Source: Polaromonas sp. JS666 (GTDB lineage: Bacteria > Pseudomonadota > Gammaproteobacteria > Burkholderiales > Burkholderiaceae_C). From it: a DNA stretch of 64,000 nucleotides. Positions 8,039 through 17,294 of the stretch are shown piece after piece; the stretch's first letter is position 1; each line of letters begins with the position of its first letter. The DNA is taken from positions 107,042 to 171,041 of the forward strand of contig NZ_FNHX01000007.1 in the NCBI RefSeq assembly GCF_900103405.1, given 5' to 3'. The position numbers were made by a program, and so were the translations under genes. The notes under the pieces were generated by a model, which saw nothing but the letters and a program-made list of their open reading frames with translations, had not been told where the DNA came from and did no database searches.

Positions 8039-8602
8039 TTATTTCTTGGGGACAGCGATGGGCTTGATGGTGCCGCAGTCGGCCGACAGCCATTTGCCCG
8101 TGGCATCCATGGTCATCTTCTCGGGTTTGCCCTTGACGGTGGTCGTGGTGTTCATCTTCATGGTGTAGCCGGAGTCGCCGTTGAAGGTCATCACGCCTTC
8201 GCCGCTGGAAGGCGGCTGGGTGCAGGCGTAAGAGAACTTCATGGTGTTGCCGCTGACCGGCGAACGGGTGGTCTTGCAGTCGCCTTGCTGCTGCTGCGGC
8301 AACTCATTGCGCTCTGCCATTTCCTTGGTGATGCATACCTTCATGCTCATGCCGCCACCGGAGGCCGAGCCCATGGACATGCCCTGCTTGGCCATCATGT
8401 CCTGCATCTGTTTGCGCTGCTCGGGCGGCATGCTGGCCATCTGCTTTTCCATATTGGCCATGGCTTTTTCCATTTCGCCGGAACTCGACTGCATTTTGTT
8501 GGTGATTTCCCACAAGCCGGGCTTGGTGGTTTGCGCATAAGCGCCGGCGGCGAAGGCCAGTGCGGCGCTTGCCAGCAGAAGAGAGGTGGATTTCATGGTC
8601 AC
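8039..8602 (-). CDS. DUF3617 domain secreted protein
   Basis: This is a 187-residue exported protein of the DUF3617 family, whose function is unknown. It starts with a cleavable signal peptide, MKSTSLLLASAALAFAAGAYA, then TKPGLWEITNKM, the family's usual opening. The middle is rich in methionine (MEKAMANMEKQMASMPPEQ and further runs), and the C-terminal half has three Cys that could form disulfides in the periplasm. The upstream MTM of the longer frame is kept as start because it adds only two residues. It is a stand-alone gene between the repeat copy A and an amino-acid-type binding protein. Confidence 0.82.
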   Translation of the reverse strand: MTMKSTSLLLASAALAFAAGAYAQTTKPGLWEITNKMQSSSGEMEKAMANMEKQMASMPPEQRKQMQDMMAKQGMSMGSASGGGMSMKVCITKEMAERNELPQQQQGDCKTTRSPVSGNTMKFSYACTQPPSSGEGVMTFNGDSGYTMKMNTTTTVKGKPEKMTMDATGKWLSADCGTIKPIAVPKK

Positions 8603-8708
8603 TCCTGGTGAGATCTGACAGGGAGGGGTGTGGTTTGTGCTCGCATTATGGCCAGGGAGCGCCGCCTGGCAAGCCCTGGCGCGGCCCTGCCCGGACGGCG
8701 GGCCCGGT

Positions 8709-9848
8709 TCAGCGCATGAATTTCCCGCCGCGCCCGATGATGGTCAGGTCGGTGAAACGCGAGCCCTCGTGGCTTTTGGGCGCGTAGCTGATGGTGAAGC
8801 CGCCCATGTTGTGGTCGCGCAGTGATTCCAGCGCCGTGGCCAGGCTTTCGCGGGTCAGGTTCTTGCCGGCGCGGCGCAGGCCTTCGGTGAAGACCTTGGC
8901 CGCGAGAAAACCTTCCATGCTCGAAAAATCAAAATCCTTGTTGCCGGCTTCCGTCATGCGCTGCTGGTACTCGCGCACGATGGCCGAGGAGGGCGTGTAG
9001 GGAAAGGGCACGACCTGCGAAATCGTCACGCCGGCCCCGGCGTCGCCCAGTTCCTCGGCCAGAGCCTTGGAGCCGACAAAGCTCACATTAAAAAACTGGC
9101 CGCCGTAGGCCTTGGCCCGGGCCTGCTTGATCAGCGCGGCGCAGGACTTGTAGGCGCTGATCTGTATCACCGCTTCTGGCGTGGCCTTGAGGATTTCCGC
9201 CAGCGGCGCGGCCACGTCCACGCTGTTGCGCTCGACGGTGACGCTGGCCGCGGCTTTGAGGTTGCGTTTGGCCAGCGCCCGCGTCACGCCCTCCAGCCCG
9301 GCCTTGCCGTAAGAATCGTTCTGGTAGAAAACGGCGATCTTGGTGATGCCAACGGTGCTCAGGTGCTGCACGATGCGTTCGGTCTCGTCAAAGTAGCTGG
9401 CGCGTACATGGAAGATGTTGCGGTTGAAGGGCTCGCGCAGGGCCTGCGCGCCGGTGAACGGGCCTATCAGCGGGATGCCGGCCGCGTTGATGGCCGGCAC
9501 GGCGGCCAGCGTGGTCGGCGTGCCGACCGAGCCGACCAGCGCGAACACCTTGTCCTCCTCGATCAGGGCCTTGACCGCTGCGGCGGCCTTCTCGGGCTCG
9601 TAGCCGTCATCGCGCGATACCAGCTTGAGGCTGCGGCCGTTGATGCCGCCCGCCGCATTGACCGCATTGAAGTGGGCCAGTATGCCCAGCTGCATGCGCT
9701 TGCCCAGCTCGGCCGCGGGGCCAGTCTGGGCGGCGAATTGCCCGACCAGGATTTCGTTGTCGCTGACACCGGTTTCCGCGCAGTGCGCGCTACCGGCCGC
9801 CAGTGCCAATAGCAGCGCGCCGAACCGGGACCATGGCTGGGTGTTCAT
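8709..9848 (-). CDS. ABC transporter substrate-binding protein, branched-chain amino acid type (orphan)
   Basis: This is a periplasmic binding protein of the Leu/Ile/Val-binding (peripla_BP_6) family, about 379 residues. A signal peptide (MNTQPWSRFGALLLALAAGSAHCA) precedes ETGVSDNEILVGQFAAQTGP. Further family segments are GRSLKLVSRDDGYEPEKAAAAVKALIEED, FALVGSVGTPTT and IAVFYQNDSYGKAGLEGV. The ATG at 9848 has a good Shine-Dalgarno (GGAGGG, 8 bases before) and is preferred to longer starts. No permease or ATPase genes are beside it, so it is an orphan whose ligand is not predictable. It may serve a transporter encoded elsewhere. Confidence 0.9.
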   Translation of the reverse strand: MNTQPWSRFGALLLALAAGSAHCAETGVSDNEILVGQFAAQTGPAAELGKRMQLGILAHFNAVNAAGGINGRSLKLVSRDDGYEPEKAAAAVKALIEEDKVFALVGSVGTPTTLAAVPAINAAGIPLIGPFTGAQALREPFNRNIFHVRASYFDETERIVQHLSTVGITKIAVFYQNDSYGKAGLEGVTRALAKRNLKAAASVTVERNSVDVAAPLAEILKATPEAVIQISAYKSCAALIKQARAKAYGGQFFNVSFVGSKALAEELGDAGAGVTISQVVPFPYTPSSAIVREYQQRMTEAGNKDFDFSSMEGFLAAKVFTEGLRRAGKNLTRESLATALESLRDHNMGGFTISYAPKSHEGSRFTDLTIIGRGGKFMR

Positions 9849-10064
9849 CAGTAAGCCCTCCGATGTTGTCTGCAACCGTGGATTCGGCCGCAGTCTGCCT
9901 ATGCAGTGGATTACCTATATTTGTGTAGGGCAAAGGTATTCCGAGCTTGCCGGCTTGGCAACGCGGTTAGTCCCCATAGAGGGCCGGTTTTGGGAAAAAG
10001 TCTGTGAAATACAGCCGAAAAAGGGTGAAAACCGCATTTCCCGGCGGCCGGCGCCCTTGGGCGG

Positions 10065-10544
10065 CTAAACGCCCAGTGCCAGCCGAGTGGTGCTCTTGAC
10101 CTCTTCCATCACCGCGTAGGTACGGGTTTCACGCACGCCCGGCAGCTGCCACAGCACGGTACCGGCGAAAGAGCGGTAGGCCGCCATGTCGGCCATGCGG
10201 GTCTTGAGCAGGTAGTCAAAGCCGCCGGCCACCATATGGCATTCGGTGATTTCAGGGTGCACCTGCACCGCCGCTTTGAAGGCCTCGAACACATTGGGCG
10301 TGGTGCGGTCCAGCAAGACCTCCACAAACACCATCATGCCGGCGCCCAGCTTGAGCGGGTTGAGCAGGGCCTCGTAGCCCAGGATATAGCCGTCCCGGCT
10401 CAGGCGCTGCACCCGGGCCAGCACGGCCGTGGGCGACAGGGCCACGCTTTCGGCCAGCTTGAGGTTGGAAATCCGGCCGTCCTGCTGTAAAACATTCAGG
10501 ATTTTGAGGTCTATACGGTCAATTTCTGCTGAGGCTTCAAACAT
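10065..10544 (-). CDS. Lrp/AsnC family regulator, probable PutR-type regulator of putA
   Basis: This 159-residue protein is an Lrp/AsnC regulator: an N-terminal helix-turn-helix (IDRIDLKILNVLQQDGRIS, then LAESVALSPTAVLARVQRL, about residues 7-60) followed by a RAM effector-binding domain ending at residue 150. It is divergent from putA across about 100 bp of AT-rich DNA with repeated TGAATAA half-sites. Lrp-type activators divergent from proline dehydrogenase genes are known as PutR or BkdR relatives that respond to proline. Since the PutA here lacks its own DNA-binding domain, this protein is the likely controller. That role is inferred from position. Confidence 0.9.
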   Translation of the reverse strand: MFEASAEIDRIDLKILNVLQQDGRISNLKLAESVALSPTAVLARVQRLSRDGYILGYEALLNPLKLGAGMMVFVEVLLDRTTPNVFEAFKAAVQVHPEITECHMVAGGFDYLLKTRMADMAAYRSFAGTVLWQLPGVRETRTYAVMEEVKSTTRLALGV

Positions 10545-10551
10545 GAGTAGT

Positions 10552-10629
10552 GAATTATTCGGTTATTTTGTGAAATTTAGCGGGAAACTCATCATTATTC
10601 AACGGAACATCGATGTATCCACTGAATAA
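10552..10629. promoter_or_regulatory. putA/Lrp divergent control region with TGAATAA half-sites
   Basis: The AT-rich gap between the Lrp-type regulator and putA holds a repeated half-site. TGAATTATTC (10552-10561) is a near palindrome, TTATTCA lies at 10595-10601 and its inverse TGAATAA at 10623-10629. Spacing of about 30-40 bases between half-sites would suit an Lrp octamer wrapping DNA. No promoter boxes are assigned with confidence. Confidence 0.4.
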
Positions 10630-10665
10630 CTACCCCAAACCGTGAAATCCTCCATGGAGCCCCCG

Positions 10666-13638
10666 ATGTTCACCTCCCCGCGCCTGCCTTTCCCCTACCG
10701 CCCTGAATCCGAGATCGTGGCCGGCCAGCTGCGAAGCCTGGCCGGCGCGCTGGACTGGGCGGCGGCCGCACATTCGGCCCAGCCCTGGGTGCAGGCCGTG
10801 CGCGACAACCCGCCGCCTTTCTGGGCCATGGAAAGCCTGCTCAAGGAATACCCGATTTCCAGCGCCGAGGGCCTGGCCCTGATGCGCCTGGCCGAAGCCC
10901 TGCTGCGCGTGCCGGATGCTGAAACGGCGATTGCGCTGACGGCCGACCAACTGGGGCGCGCCGATTTCGACGGCGCCGGCGACGGCGTGATGGCGCGCCT
11001 GTCGGCCTCCGCGATCGCGATGTCCAAGCTGTTTTTGCCCGAGGGCGGCCATCCCAACTTGATGAGCAAGCTGGGCGCGCGCACCGTCGTGGCCGCCACC
11101 CTTCGCGCCGTGCAACTGCTGGGCCGGCAATTCGTGCTGGGCCAGACCATTGGCGACGCCATGGGCGAGGCCGACGGCAGCCGCAAAAAAATCCCCAACC
11201 TGCGTTTCAGCTACGACATGCTGGGCGAGGGCGCGCGCACCGACGCCGATGCCCTGCGCTACCTCGCGAGCTACACCCATGCCATCCAGGCCATCGCCGC
11301 CGGCGCGAATGCCGCAGGCCCGACGGAAAAAAACGACGGCATCTCCATCAAGCTCAGCGCGCTGCACCCGCGTTATGAAGACGCCCAGCGCGAACGCGTG
11401 ATGGCTGAACTCGTGCCGCGTGTCTGGGGCCTGTGCGAGCTGTCGGCCCGGGCCAATATCAACCTCACGATAGACGCCGAGGAAGTCGACCGGCTGGAGT
11501 TGTCGCTCGACGTCTTTGAGGCGCTGGCCGCCCTGGTGGCCCAGCACCATCCGCAGTGGCAGGGCTTTGGCCTGGCCATGCAGGCCTACCAGACGCGCGC
11601 GCTGGACCTGATCCATCACATCGCCGCCATTGCCCGCAAATACAGGCTGCGCCTGATGTGCCGCCTGGTCAAGGGCGCGTACTGGGATTCGGAAATCAAG
11701 CGCGCCCAGGAGATGGGCCTGCCGCACTACCCGGTGTTCACGCACAAGCACCACACCGACGTGTCCTACCTGGCTTGCGCGCAGGCCTTGCTGGCCGCGC
11801 CCGATGCGATCTACCCGCAATTCGCCGGCCACAACGCCGCGACCATTGCCGCGATTTTGCAGATGGCTTCGCGCAACGCCGTGCCCTTTGAGCTGCAGCG
11901 CCTGCACGGCATGGGTGAGGGCGTGTTCCGCGAGGTGCTCAAGAACCCGCTGATCAGCTGCCGCGTCTACGCCCCCGTGGGCGCGCACCGCGACCTGCTG
12001 GCCTACCTGGTGCGGCGCCTGCTCGAGAACGGCGCCAATTCCTCCTTTGTGCACCAGCTTGCCGACGAGTCGGTCGGCATGGGCGAGCTGCTGACCTCGC
12101 CGCTGCGGCTGGAGCCCGAGTCCTCGCTGCCGCTGCCGCCCGCGCTCTACGGCCCCGGCCGGCCCAACAGCCTGGGCCTGGACCTCACGGTAGCCAGCAT
12201 GCGCGCGCCGCTGCTCGCCGCGCTGGCCGCCACCCCCGTGCCCGTGGTGCCGGAGTTTGACACCCGGCAGGCCGCGGCTGTGGTGGAGAAAGGCGTCGGC
12301 GCTTACCGACAATGGAGCAAAGTGGACGTGGCCGGGCGCGCGGCCATCCTGCGCCGCGCCGCCGACGCGATGGAGCGGCAGATGCCCAAGCTCTGCGCGC
12401 TGCTGGTCAAGGAAGCTTTCAAGACCTGGGGCGACGCCGTCTCGGAAGTGCGCGAGGCGGTGGATTTCCTGCGCTACTACGCCAATGAGGCCGAACGCAT
12501 CATGCAGCCCGTGGCCCTGCCCGGCCCGACCGGCGAGACCAACGAGCTGCGCCTGACTGCGCGCGGCGTCTGGGTTTGCATCAGCCCTTGGAATTTCCCG
12601 CTGGCCATCTTCACCGGCCAGGTCGCGGCGGCGCTGGCCACCGGCAACGCCGTGCTGGCCAAGCCGGCCGAGCAGACGCCTGGCATTGCCTGGGAGGCGG
12701 TGAAGCTGCTGCATGAAGCCGGCGTGCCCGAAGGCGCGCTGCAGCTCGCGCACGGCCCCGGTGAGACCGTGGGCGCGGCGCTGGTGGCGGCGCCCCAGGT
12801 GGCCGGCGTGGTGTTTACCGGCTCCACCCAGGTCGCCAAAATCATCAACCGCGCGCTGGCCGCCAAGGACGGCCCCATCGTCCCGCTGATCGCCGAGACC
12901 GGCGGCATCAATGCCATGCTGGTCGACAGCACGGCCCTGCCCGAGCAGGTCGCCGACGCGGTGGTGCAAAGCGCGTTTCGCAGCGCCGGCCAGCGCTGCT
13001 CGGCCCTGCGTTTGCTGTGCGTGCATGAAGGCATCGCCGACCACGTGATAGAGATGATCCAGGGCGCGGCGCGGGAACTGGTGGCCGGCGAGACGGCAAA
13101 CCTCGCCACCGACGTCGGTCCGGTGATTGACCGTGAAGCCTTTGACAACATCCAGAAGCATTTGCAGCGCCTGGGCGACAGCGCCAAGGTGCTGGTCGCA
13201 CCAGTAGCCCCGGCTTCCCAGGCCAACCTCATCCCGCCCGCCGCCTTTGAAGTGCGCAGCCTGTCCGACGTGAAGGACGAAATCTTCGGCCCCGTGCTGC
13301 AGGTCGTGCGCTGGGGTAGCGGCGAACTCAAGGACCCGCAGGCCGTGATCGCGCAGATCAACGCACTCGGCTACGGCCTGACCCTGGGCATACAGACCCG
13401 CATAGACTCCCGCGCCCAGGCCCTGGCCGTAGCGGCCCATGTCGGCAACATTTATGTGAACCGCAACATGATTGGCGCGGTGGTGGGGGTGCAGCCGTTT
13501 GGTGGAGAGGGGCTCTCCGGGACCGGCCCCAAGGCCGGTGGGCCGCATTACCTTTACCGTTTCTGTGCTGAGCAGACGGTCACTGTGAATACGACGGCGG
13601 CTGGCGGGAATGCCGCGCTGCTGGCGGGCGGCGTTTGA
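10666..13638 (+). CDS. putA: Bifunctional proline dehydrogenase / delta-1-pyrroline-5-carboxylate dehydrogenase PutA (short form)
   Basis: PutA oxidises proline to glutamate in two steps, using FAD and quinone in the first domain and NAD in the second. The PRODH barrel covers roughly residues 140-470 (LRLMCRLVKGAYWDSEIKRA, then ENGANSSFVHQLADE). The aldehyde dehydrogenase domain covers about 520-980 with LIAETGGINAM and the catalytic Cys in SAGQRCSALR. At 990 residues it lacks the N-terminal ribbon-helix-helix DNA-binding domain and the C-terminal extension of the 1320-residue E. coli protein, so it is a minimal type A PutA. ATG 10666 has GGAG five bases upstream; GTG 10642 and ATG 10654 are in-frame alternatives. 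Confidence 0.95.
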   Translation: MFTSPRLPFPYRPESEIVAGQLRSLAGALDWAAAAHSAQPWVQAVRDNPPPFWAMESLLKEYPISSAEGLALMRLAEALLRVPDAETAIALTADQLGRADFDGAGDGVMARLSASAIAMSKLFLPEGGHPNLMSKLGARTVVAATLRAVQLLGRQFVLGQTIGDAMGEADGSRKKIPNLRFSYDMLGEGARTDADALRYLASYTHAIQAIAAGANAAGPTEKNDGISIKLSALHPRYEDAQRERVMAELVPRVWGLCELSARANINLTIDAEEVDRLELSLDVFEALAALVAQHHPQWQGFGLAMQAYQTRALDLIHHIAAIARKYRLRLMCRLVKGAYWDSEIKRAQEMGLPHYPVFTHKHHTDVSYLACAQALLAAPDAIYPQFAGHNAATIAAILQMASRNAVPFELQRLHGMGEGVFREVLKNPLISCRVYAPVGAHRDLLAYLVRRLLENGANSSFVHQLADESVGMGELLTSPLRLEPESSLPLPPALYGPGRPNSLGLDLTVASMRAPLLAALAATPVPVVPEFDTRQAAAVVEKGVGAYRQWSKVDVAGRAAILRRAADAMERQMPKLCALLVKEAFKTWGDAVSEVREAVDFLRYYANEAERIMQPVALPGPTGETNELRLTARGVWVCISPWNFPLAIFTGQVAAALATGNAVLAKPAEQTPGIAWEAVKLLHEAGVPEGALQLAHGPGETVGAALVAAPQVAGVVFTGSTQVAKIINRALAAKDGPIVPLIAETGGINAMLVDSTALPEQVADAVVQSAFRSAGQRCSALRLLCVHEGIADHVIEMIQGAARELVAGETANLATDVGPVIDREAFDNIQKHLQRLGDSAKVLVAPVAPASQANLIPPAAFEVRSLSDVKDEIFGPVLQVVRWGSGELKDPQAVIAQINALGYGLTLGIQTRIDSRAQALAVAAHVGNIYVNRNMIGAVVGVQPFGGEGLSGTGPKAGGPHYLYRFCAEQTVTVNTTAAGGNAALLAGGV

Positions 13639-13665
13639 GGGTTTGCTCGCCCTCGCGGGCGGGCG

Positions 13666-15534
13666 TCAGATCTCTATCTTGCTGCCCAGCTCCACCACGG
13701 AGTTGTTCGGCAAATTCAAGAAGTCGGCCGCCCCACTCGCGTTGTGGTGCATCTGCGCAAACAGCTTCTCGCGCCACGGCGCCATGCCGCTGCCAATCGT
13801 CGGAATCACGGTGTCACGCGAGAGGAAGTAGCTGGTGGTCATGGACTCCAGCTCGCAGCCGCGGCCCTTGATCTGCTGCAAGGCTTTGGGCAGGTCCAGG
13901 TCGTTCTTGAAGCCGTAGTGCACATTGACCTGCCAGCAGTCATGCCCCAGCGCCTGGATTTCCAGGCGTTTGTTCATGCCTATCCAGGGAATTTCGTGGT
14001 TGCGCACGGTCACGAACAGGTTCTGCTCGTGCAGCACCTTGTTGTGCTTGAGGTTGTGCAGCAGCGCGTTGGGCACGCTGCCGGGTTCGGCGGTCAGGAA
14101 CACGGCCGTGCCCTCGACGCGGGCCGGCGGGCTCACAAAAACGGCGTCCAGGAAGCTGGGCAGGTCTATCGCGTCGGCGCGCAGCTTTTCATTGAGCAGG
14201 TGGCGGCCTTCCTTCCAGGTGATCATCAGCGTGAAGACGGCGCCGCCTATGACCAGCGGGAACCAGCCGCCGGCGAACAGCTTCATGAGGTTGGAGGCGA
14301 AGAAGGCGAAGTCGACGAGGAAGAACACGCCGGTGGCGGCGATGCACAGGCTCAGCGGGTACTTCCAGCCGTAGCGGATCACGTAGAAGGTCAGGATGGT
14401 GGTGATCAGCATGTCGGTGCAGACCGCGATGCCGTAGGCGGCCGCCAGGTTGCTGGACGAGCGGAACATCACCACCGCGAGCACGATGGTGATGAACAGG
14501 CCCCAGTTGACGAAAGGCATGTAGATCTGGCCGGTGTCACGCACGCTGGTGTGTTGGATATTGAGGCGCGGCAGGTAACCCATCTGGATGGCTTGTTTGG
14601 TCACGCTGAAGGCCCCGGTGATCAGGGCCTGCGAGGCGATCACCGTGGCCATGGTGGCCAGGCCCACCAGCGGCAGCAGCGCCCACTCGGGCGCCATCAA
14701 ATAAAAGGGGTTTTTTACGGCGGCGGGGTTGCTGATCAGCAGGGCGCCCTGGCCGAAGTAATTGAGCACCAGCGAGGGCATGACCACCGAGAACCAGGCC
14801 AGGCGTATCGGCTTTTTGCCGAAATGGCCGAGGTCGGCGTACAGCGCCTCGGCGCCGGTCACGCACAGCACCACGGCGCCCAGGATGATGAAGGTGGTGC
14901 CGGGGTTGGCCCACATGAACATCACGGCATAGTGCGGGCTCAGCGCCACCAGGATGTGGGGGTTGGTGGCGATCTGCGAAATGCCCAGCAGGGCCAGCAC
15001 GGCGAACCAGATCAGCGTGATGGGCCCGAAGAACCGGCCTATGCCGGAGGTGCCGTGCTTTTGCACCGCGAACAGGGCAAACAGGATGATCAGGGTGATA
15101 GGGATCACGCCCTGCTTGAAGGCCGGCGAGACGACTTCCAGGCCTTCGACCGCCGACAGCACCGAGATCGCCGGGGTGATGACGCCGTCGCCGTAAAACA
15201 GCGAGGTGCCGAAAATGCCGACGACCAGCAGGGTGCGGCGCAGCTGGGGCTTGTCCTTCACCGCGGTGGAGGCCAGCGCCAGCATGGCGATCAGCCCGCC
15301 TTCGCCGTTGTTGTCGGCGCGCAGCACCAGCGCCACATACTTGATGGAAACGATGACGGTCAGCGTCCAGAAGAAGATGGACAGGATGCCGTAGACGTTG
15401 TCGGGGGTGAAGGGAACATGCCCGGAACCGAAAACTTCCTTGACGGCATACAGGACGCTGGTTCCGATGTCGCCGTAGACGACACCGATGGCGCCCAAGG
15501 TGAGCGCCGCGAGTGATGATTTTTGACTAGACAC
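13666..15534 (-). CDS. kup: Low-affinity potassium uptake protein Kup
   Basis: Kup imports K+ with protons across the inner membrane. The 622-residue protein has the family's first-helix motif [17 protein letters not shown] near residue 20. About twelve membrane helices run to near residue 430, including [32 protein letters not shown] and [20 protein letters not shown]. The hydrophilic C-terminal tail contains [23 protein letters not shown]. It converges with putA over a 27-bp gap. Two short inverted repeats lie in its upstream region at 15675-15702. It is probably a single-gene unit. Confidence 0.96.
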   Translation of the reverse strand: MSSQKSSLAALTLGAIGVVYGDIGTSVLYAVKEVFGSGHVPFTPDNVYGILSIFFWTLTVIVSIKYVALVLRADNNGEGGLIAMLALASTAVKDKPQLRRTLLVVGIFGTSLFYGDGVITPAISVLSAVEGLEVVSPAFKQGVIPITLIILFALFAVQKHGTSGIGRFFGPITLIWFAVLALLGISQIATNPHILVALSPHYAVMFMWANPGTTFIILGAVVLCVTGAEALYADLGHFGKKPIRLAWFSVVMPSLVLNYFGQGALLISNPAAVKNPFYLMAPEWALLPLVGLATMATVIASQALITGAFSVTKQAIQMGYLPRLNIQHTSVRDTGQIYMPFVNWGLFITIVLAVVMFRSSSNLAAAYGIAVCTDMLITTILTFYVIRYGWKYPLSLCIAATGVFFLVDFAFFASNLMKLFAGGWFPLVIGGAVFTLMITWKEGRHLLNEKLRADAIDLPSFLDAVFVSPPARVEGTAVFLTAEPGSVPNALLHNLKHNKVLHEQNLFVTVRNHEIPWIGMNKRLEIQALGHDCWQVNVHYGFKNDLDLPKALQQIKGRGCELESMTTSYFLSRDTVIPTIGSGMAPWREKLFAQMHHNASGAADFLNLPNNSVVELGSKIEI

Positions 15535-15846
15535 AAAAACTTCCCGTCTTTGCGCCAGGCCCGTTCAAAACGGCTCCAGGCGGGCGGGAATGGTTACCTT
15601 TGGGAACGCTATTTTGCGCCCGGGGGCCCGGCTTGCAAGTCGGCGGGCACCCCTAAATCCAACTAATCCCGATTTTGTTGCACCGCAACAACTTGTAACA
15701 AGGGGAGGGCGCTGCACGTGCTTGGGGCCCTATCCGGCAGATGACGGGGTAATGCTATGTATTTAATAGTGGGCTGCGTATGGCGCATGGGGGTTGGCCC
15801 CGAAAGGCCGTAAAAGGCCATCAAAAAACCCCCTTGCGGGGGTTTT
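15535..15846. other. Intergenic region upstream of kup with paired inverted repeats
   Basis: This 312-bp gap separates the kup start from the gshA stop and holds no gene. Two adjacent dyads, TTGTTGC-ACC-GCAACAA (15675-15691) and CTTGT-A-ACAAG (15692-15702), lie about 140-170 bases upstream of kup. They look like protein-binding sites or a leader hairpin. The left end at 15823-15847 is the gshA terminator. Confidence 0.4.
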
Positions 15847-15847
15847 T
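15823..15847 (-). terminator. Intrinsic terminator of gshA
   Basis: A five-pair GC stem (15829-15833 with 15838-15842, loop TTGC) flanked by A and T runs reads, on the minus strand, as a hairpin followed by six T residues. It abuts the gshA stop codon at 15847-15849. Confidence 0.85.
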
Positions 15848-17142
15848 CAGTCGTAAACCTCGGCGTCCGGGTCGGTGGCTTCGAGTTCGTAGCTTGCCGC
15901 CAGCATGGCCAGCCGGGCGATCACGCCATACATATAGAAGCGGTTGGGGCTGCTGGAGCCGGGCTTTTCGCCGGGCTGGGGCAGGCGTCCGCTGTCGGCG
16001 AAGGCCAGCGGCACAAAACTGGCGCCGGGCGCGTTGAGATTTTCGTCCACGCCGCGCTCGGCATGCACGCGGTAAAAACCGCCGACCACATAGCGGTCCA
16101 TCATGTAGACCACGGGCTCGGCCACCGCGTCGTTAACGCGCTCGTTGGTCAGCACGCCTTCCTGGATGATCACTTCCGACAGCGCCTGACCGTCCTTGGT
16201 GGTGCTCATCTTGTTCTTGGTCTTGCGGTTCAGCGCGTCCAGGTCCTTGACGTCGCGCACCGTCATGATGCCCATGCCGTAGGTGCCGTTGTCGGCCTTG
16301 ACGACGACAAAGGGCTTTTCGTTGATGCCGTATTCCTTGTACTTGCGCTTGATCTTGGTCAGCAGCGCGTCGACATTGGTGGTCAGGCACTCCATGCCGG
16401 TGTTCTCGGCGAAGTTGACCTCGCCGCACTGCGCGTACATGGGGTTGATCAGCCAGGGGTCTATGCCCAGCAGCTTGCCGAAGCGCTTGGAGATTTCTTC
16501 GTAAGCCTTGAAGTGGTGCGACTTGCGGCGCACCGACCAGCCCGCGTGCAGCGGCGGCAGCAGGTACTGCTCGTTGACGTCTTCCAGGATGCCCGGGATG
16601 CCGGCCGACAGGTCGTTGTTCAGCAGGATGGTGCAGGGGTCGAAGTCCTTCAGGCCCAGGCGCCTGTCGGTACGTATCAGCGGCTCGATGGTGATGGTCT
16701 CGCCGGTCGGCAGGTTCAGTGTGGTGGGCGCCTTGATCTCGGGGCTCAGCGAGCCGAAGCGCACGTTCAGGCCCGCCTGGTGGAAGATGCGCTTGAGCTG
16801 CAGCACATTGGACAGGTAAAAGCTGTTGCGCGTGTGGTTCTCGGGCACAACCAGCAGATTGCGCGCTTCCGGGCAGATTTTTTCGATCGCGGCCATGGCG
16901 GCCTGCACCGCCAGCGGCAGCATCTCAGGCGTCAGGTTGTTCCAGCCGCCGGGATACAGGTTGGTGTCCACAGGGGCCAGCTTGAAGCCCGCGTTGCGGA
17001 TGTCGACCGAGCTGTAAAACGGCGGCGTGTGCTCCATCCACTCCAGCCGGAACCAGCGCTCGATGGCCGGGGTGGAGTCCAGCACGCGTTGTTCGAGTTC
17101 GTTGATGGGGCCGTTCAGGGCGGTGATGAGGTGCGGAACCAT
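15847..17142 (-). CDS. gshA: Glutamate-cysteine ligase, Acidithiobacillus/betaproteobacterial type
   Basis: This enzyme makes gamma-glutamylcysteine from glutamate, cysteine and ATP, the first step of glutathione synthesis. The 431-residue protein belongs to the GshA family first described in Acidithiobacillus ferrooxidans, which is common in betaproteobacteria and unlike E. coli GshA. Recognisable segments are VDTNLYPGGWNNLTPEML, VVPENHTRNSFYLSNV, ILLNNDLSAGIPGIL, FVVVKADNGTYGMGIMTV (an ATP-grasp-like lysine region) and GGFYRVHAERGVDENLNAPG. It stands alone between kup and proA and ends at its own terminator. A second, unrelated ligase-like protein, YbdK, is encoded at 40674-41813. Confidence 0.93.
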   Translation of the reverse strand: MVPHLITALNGPINELEQRVLDSTPAIERWFRLEWMEHTPPFYSSVDIRNAGFKLAPVDTNLYPGGWNNLTPEMLPLAVQAAMAAIEKICPEARNLLVVPENHTRNSFYLSNVLQLKRIFHQAGLNVRFGSLSPEIKAPTTLNLPTGETITIEPLIRTDRRLGLKDFDPCTILLNNDLSAGIPGILEDVNEQYLLPPLHAGWSVRRKSHHFKAYEEISKRFGKLLGIDPWLINPMYAQCGEVNFAENTGMECLTTNVDALLTKIKRKYKEYGINEKPFVVVKADNGTYGMGIMTVRDVKDLDALNRKTKNKMSTTKDGQALSEVIIQEGVLTNERVNDAVAEPVVYMMDRYVVGGFYRVHAERGVDENLNAPGASFVPLAFADSGRLPQPGEKPGSSSPNRFYMYGVIARLAMLAASYELEATDPDAEVYD

Positions 17143-17294
17143 TCGGCCACTTTCGATGAGGGAGTCTGTTATGTACTTCGGTTATATCTGACCGAATTTT
17201 AGGGAGATTGGGGTGGCATACCTGGGTTACAAGGGGTAACGCCAACGCGGGCCATCCAAAAATCCGTGGGCCGGCTTCGCAGCCCGGCATGCCC

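Noticed and set aside
10630..13548. A 972-codon open frame on the minus strand across putA
   Set aside because: It is fully antisense to putA, is rich in His, Gly, Gln and Arg, and has no recognisable domain. Long antisense open frames are expected in high-GC coding DNA.
13639..13665. Hairpin CGCCC/GGGCG between putA and kup as a terminator
   Set aside because: The stem is only five pairs and no T run follows on either strand.
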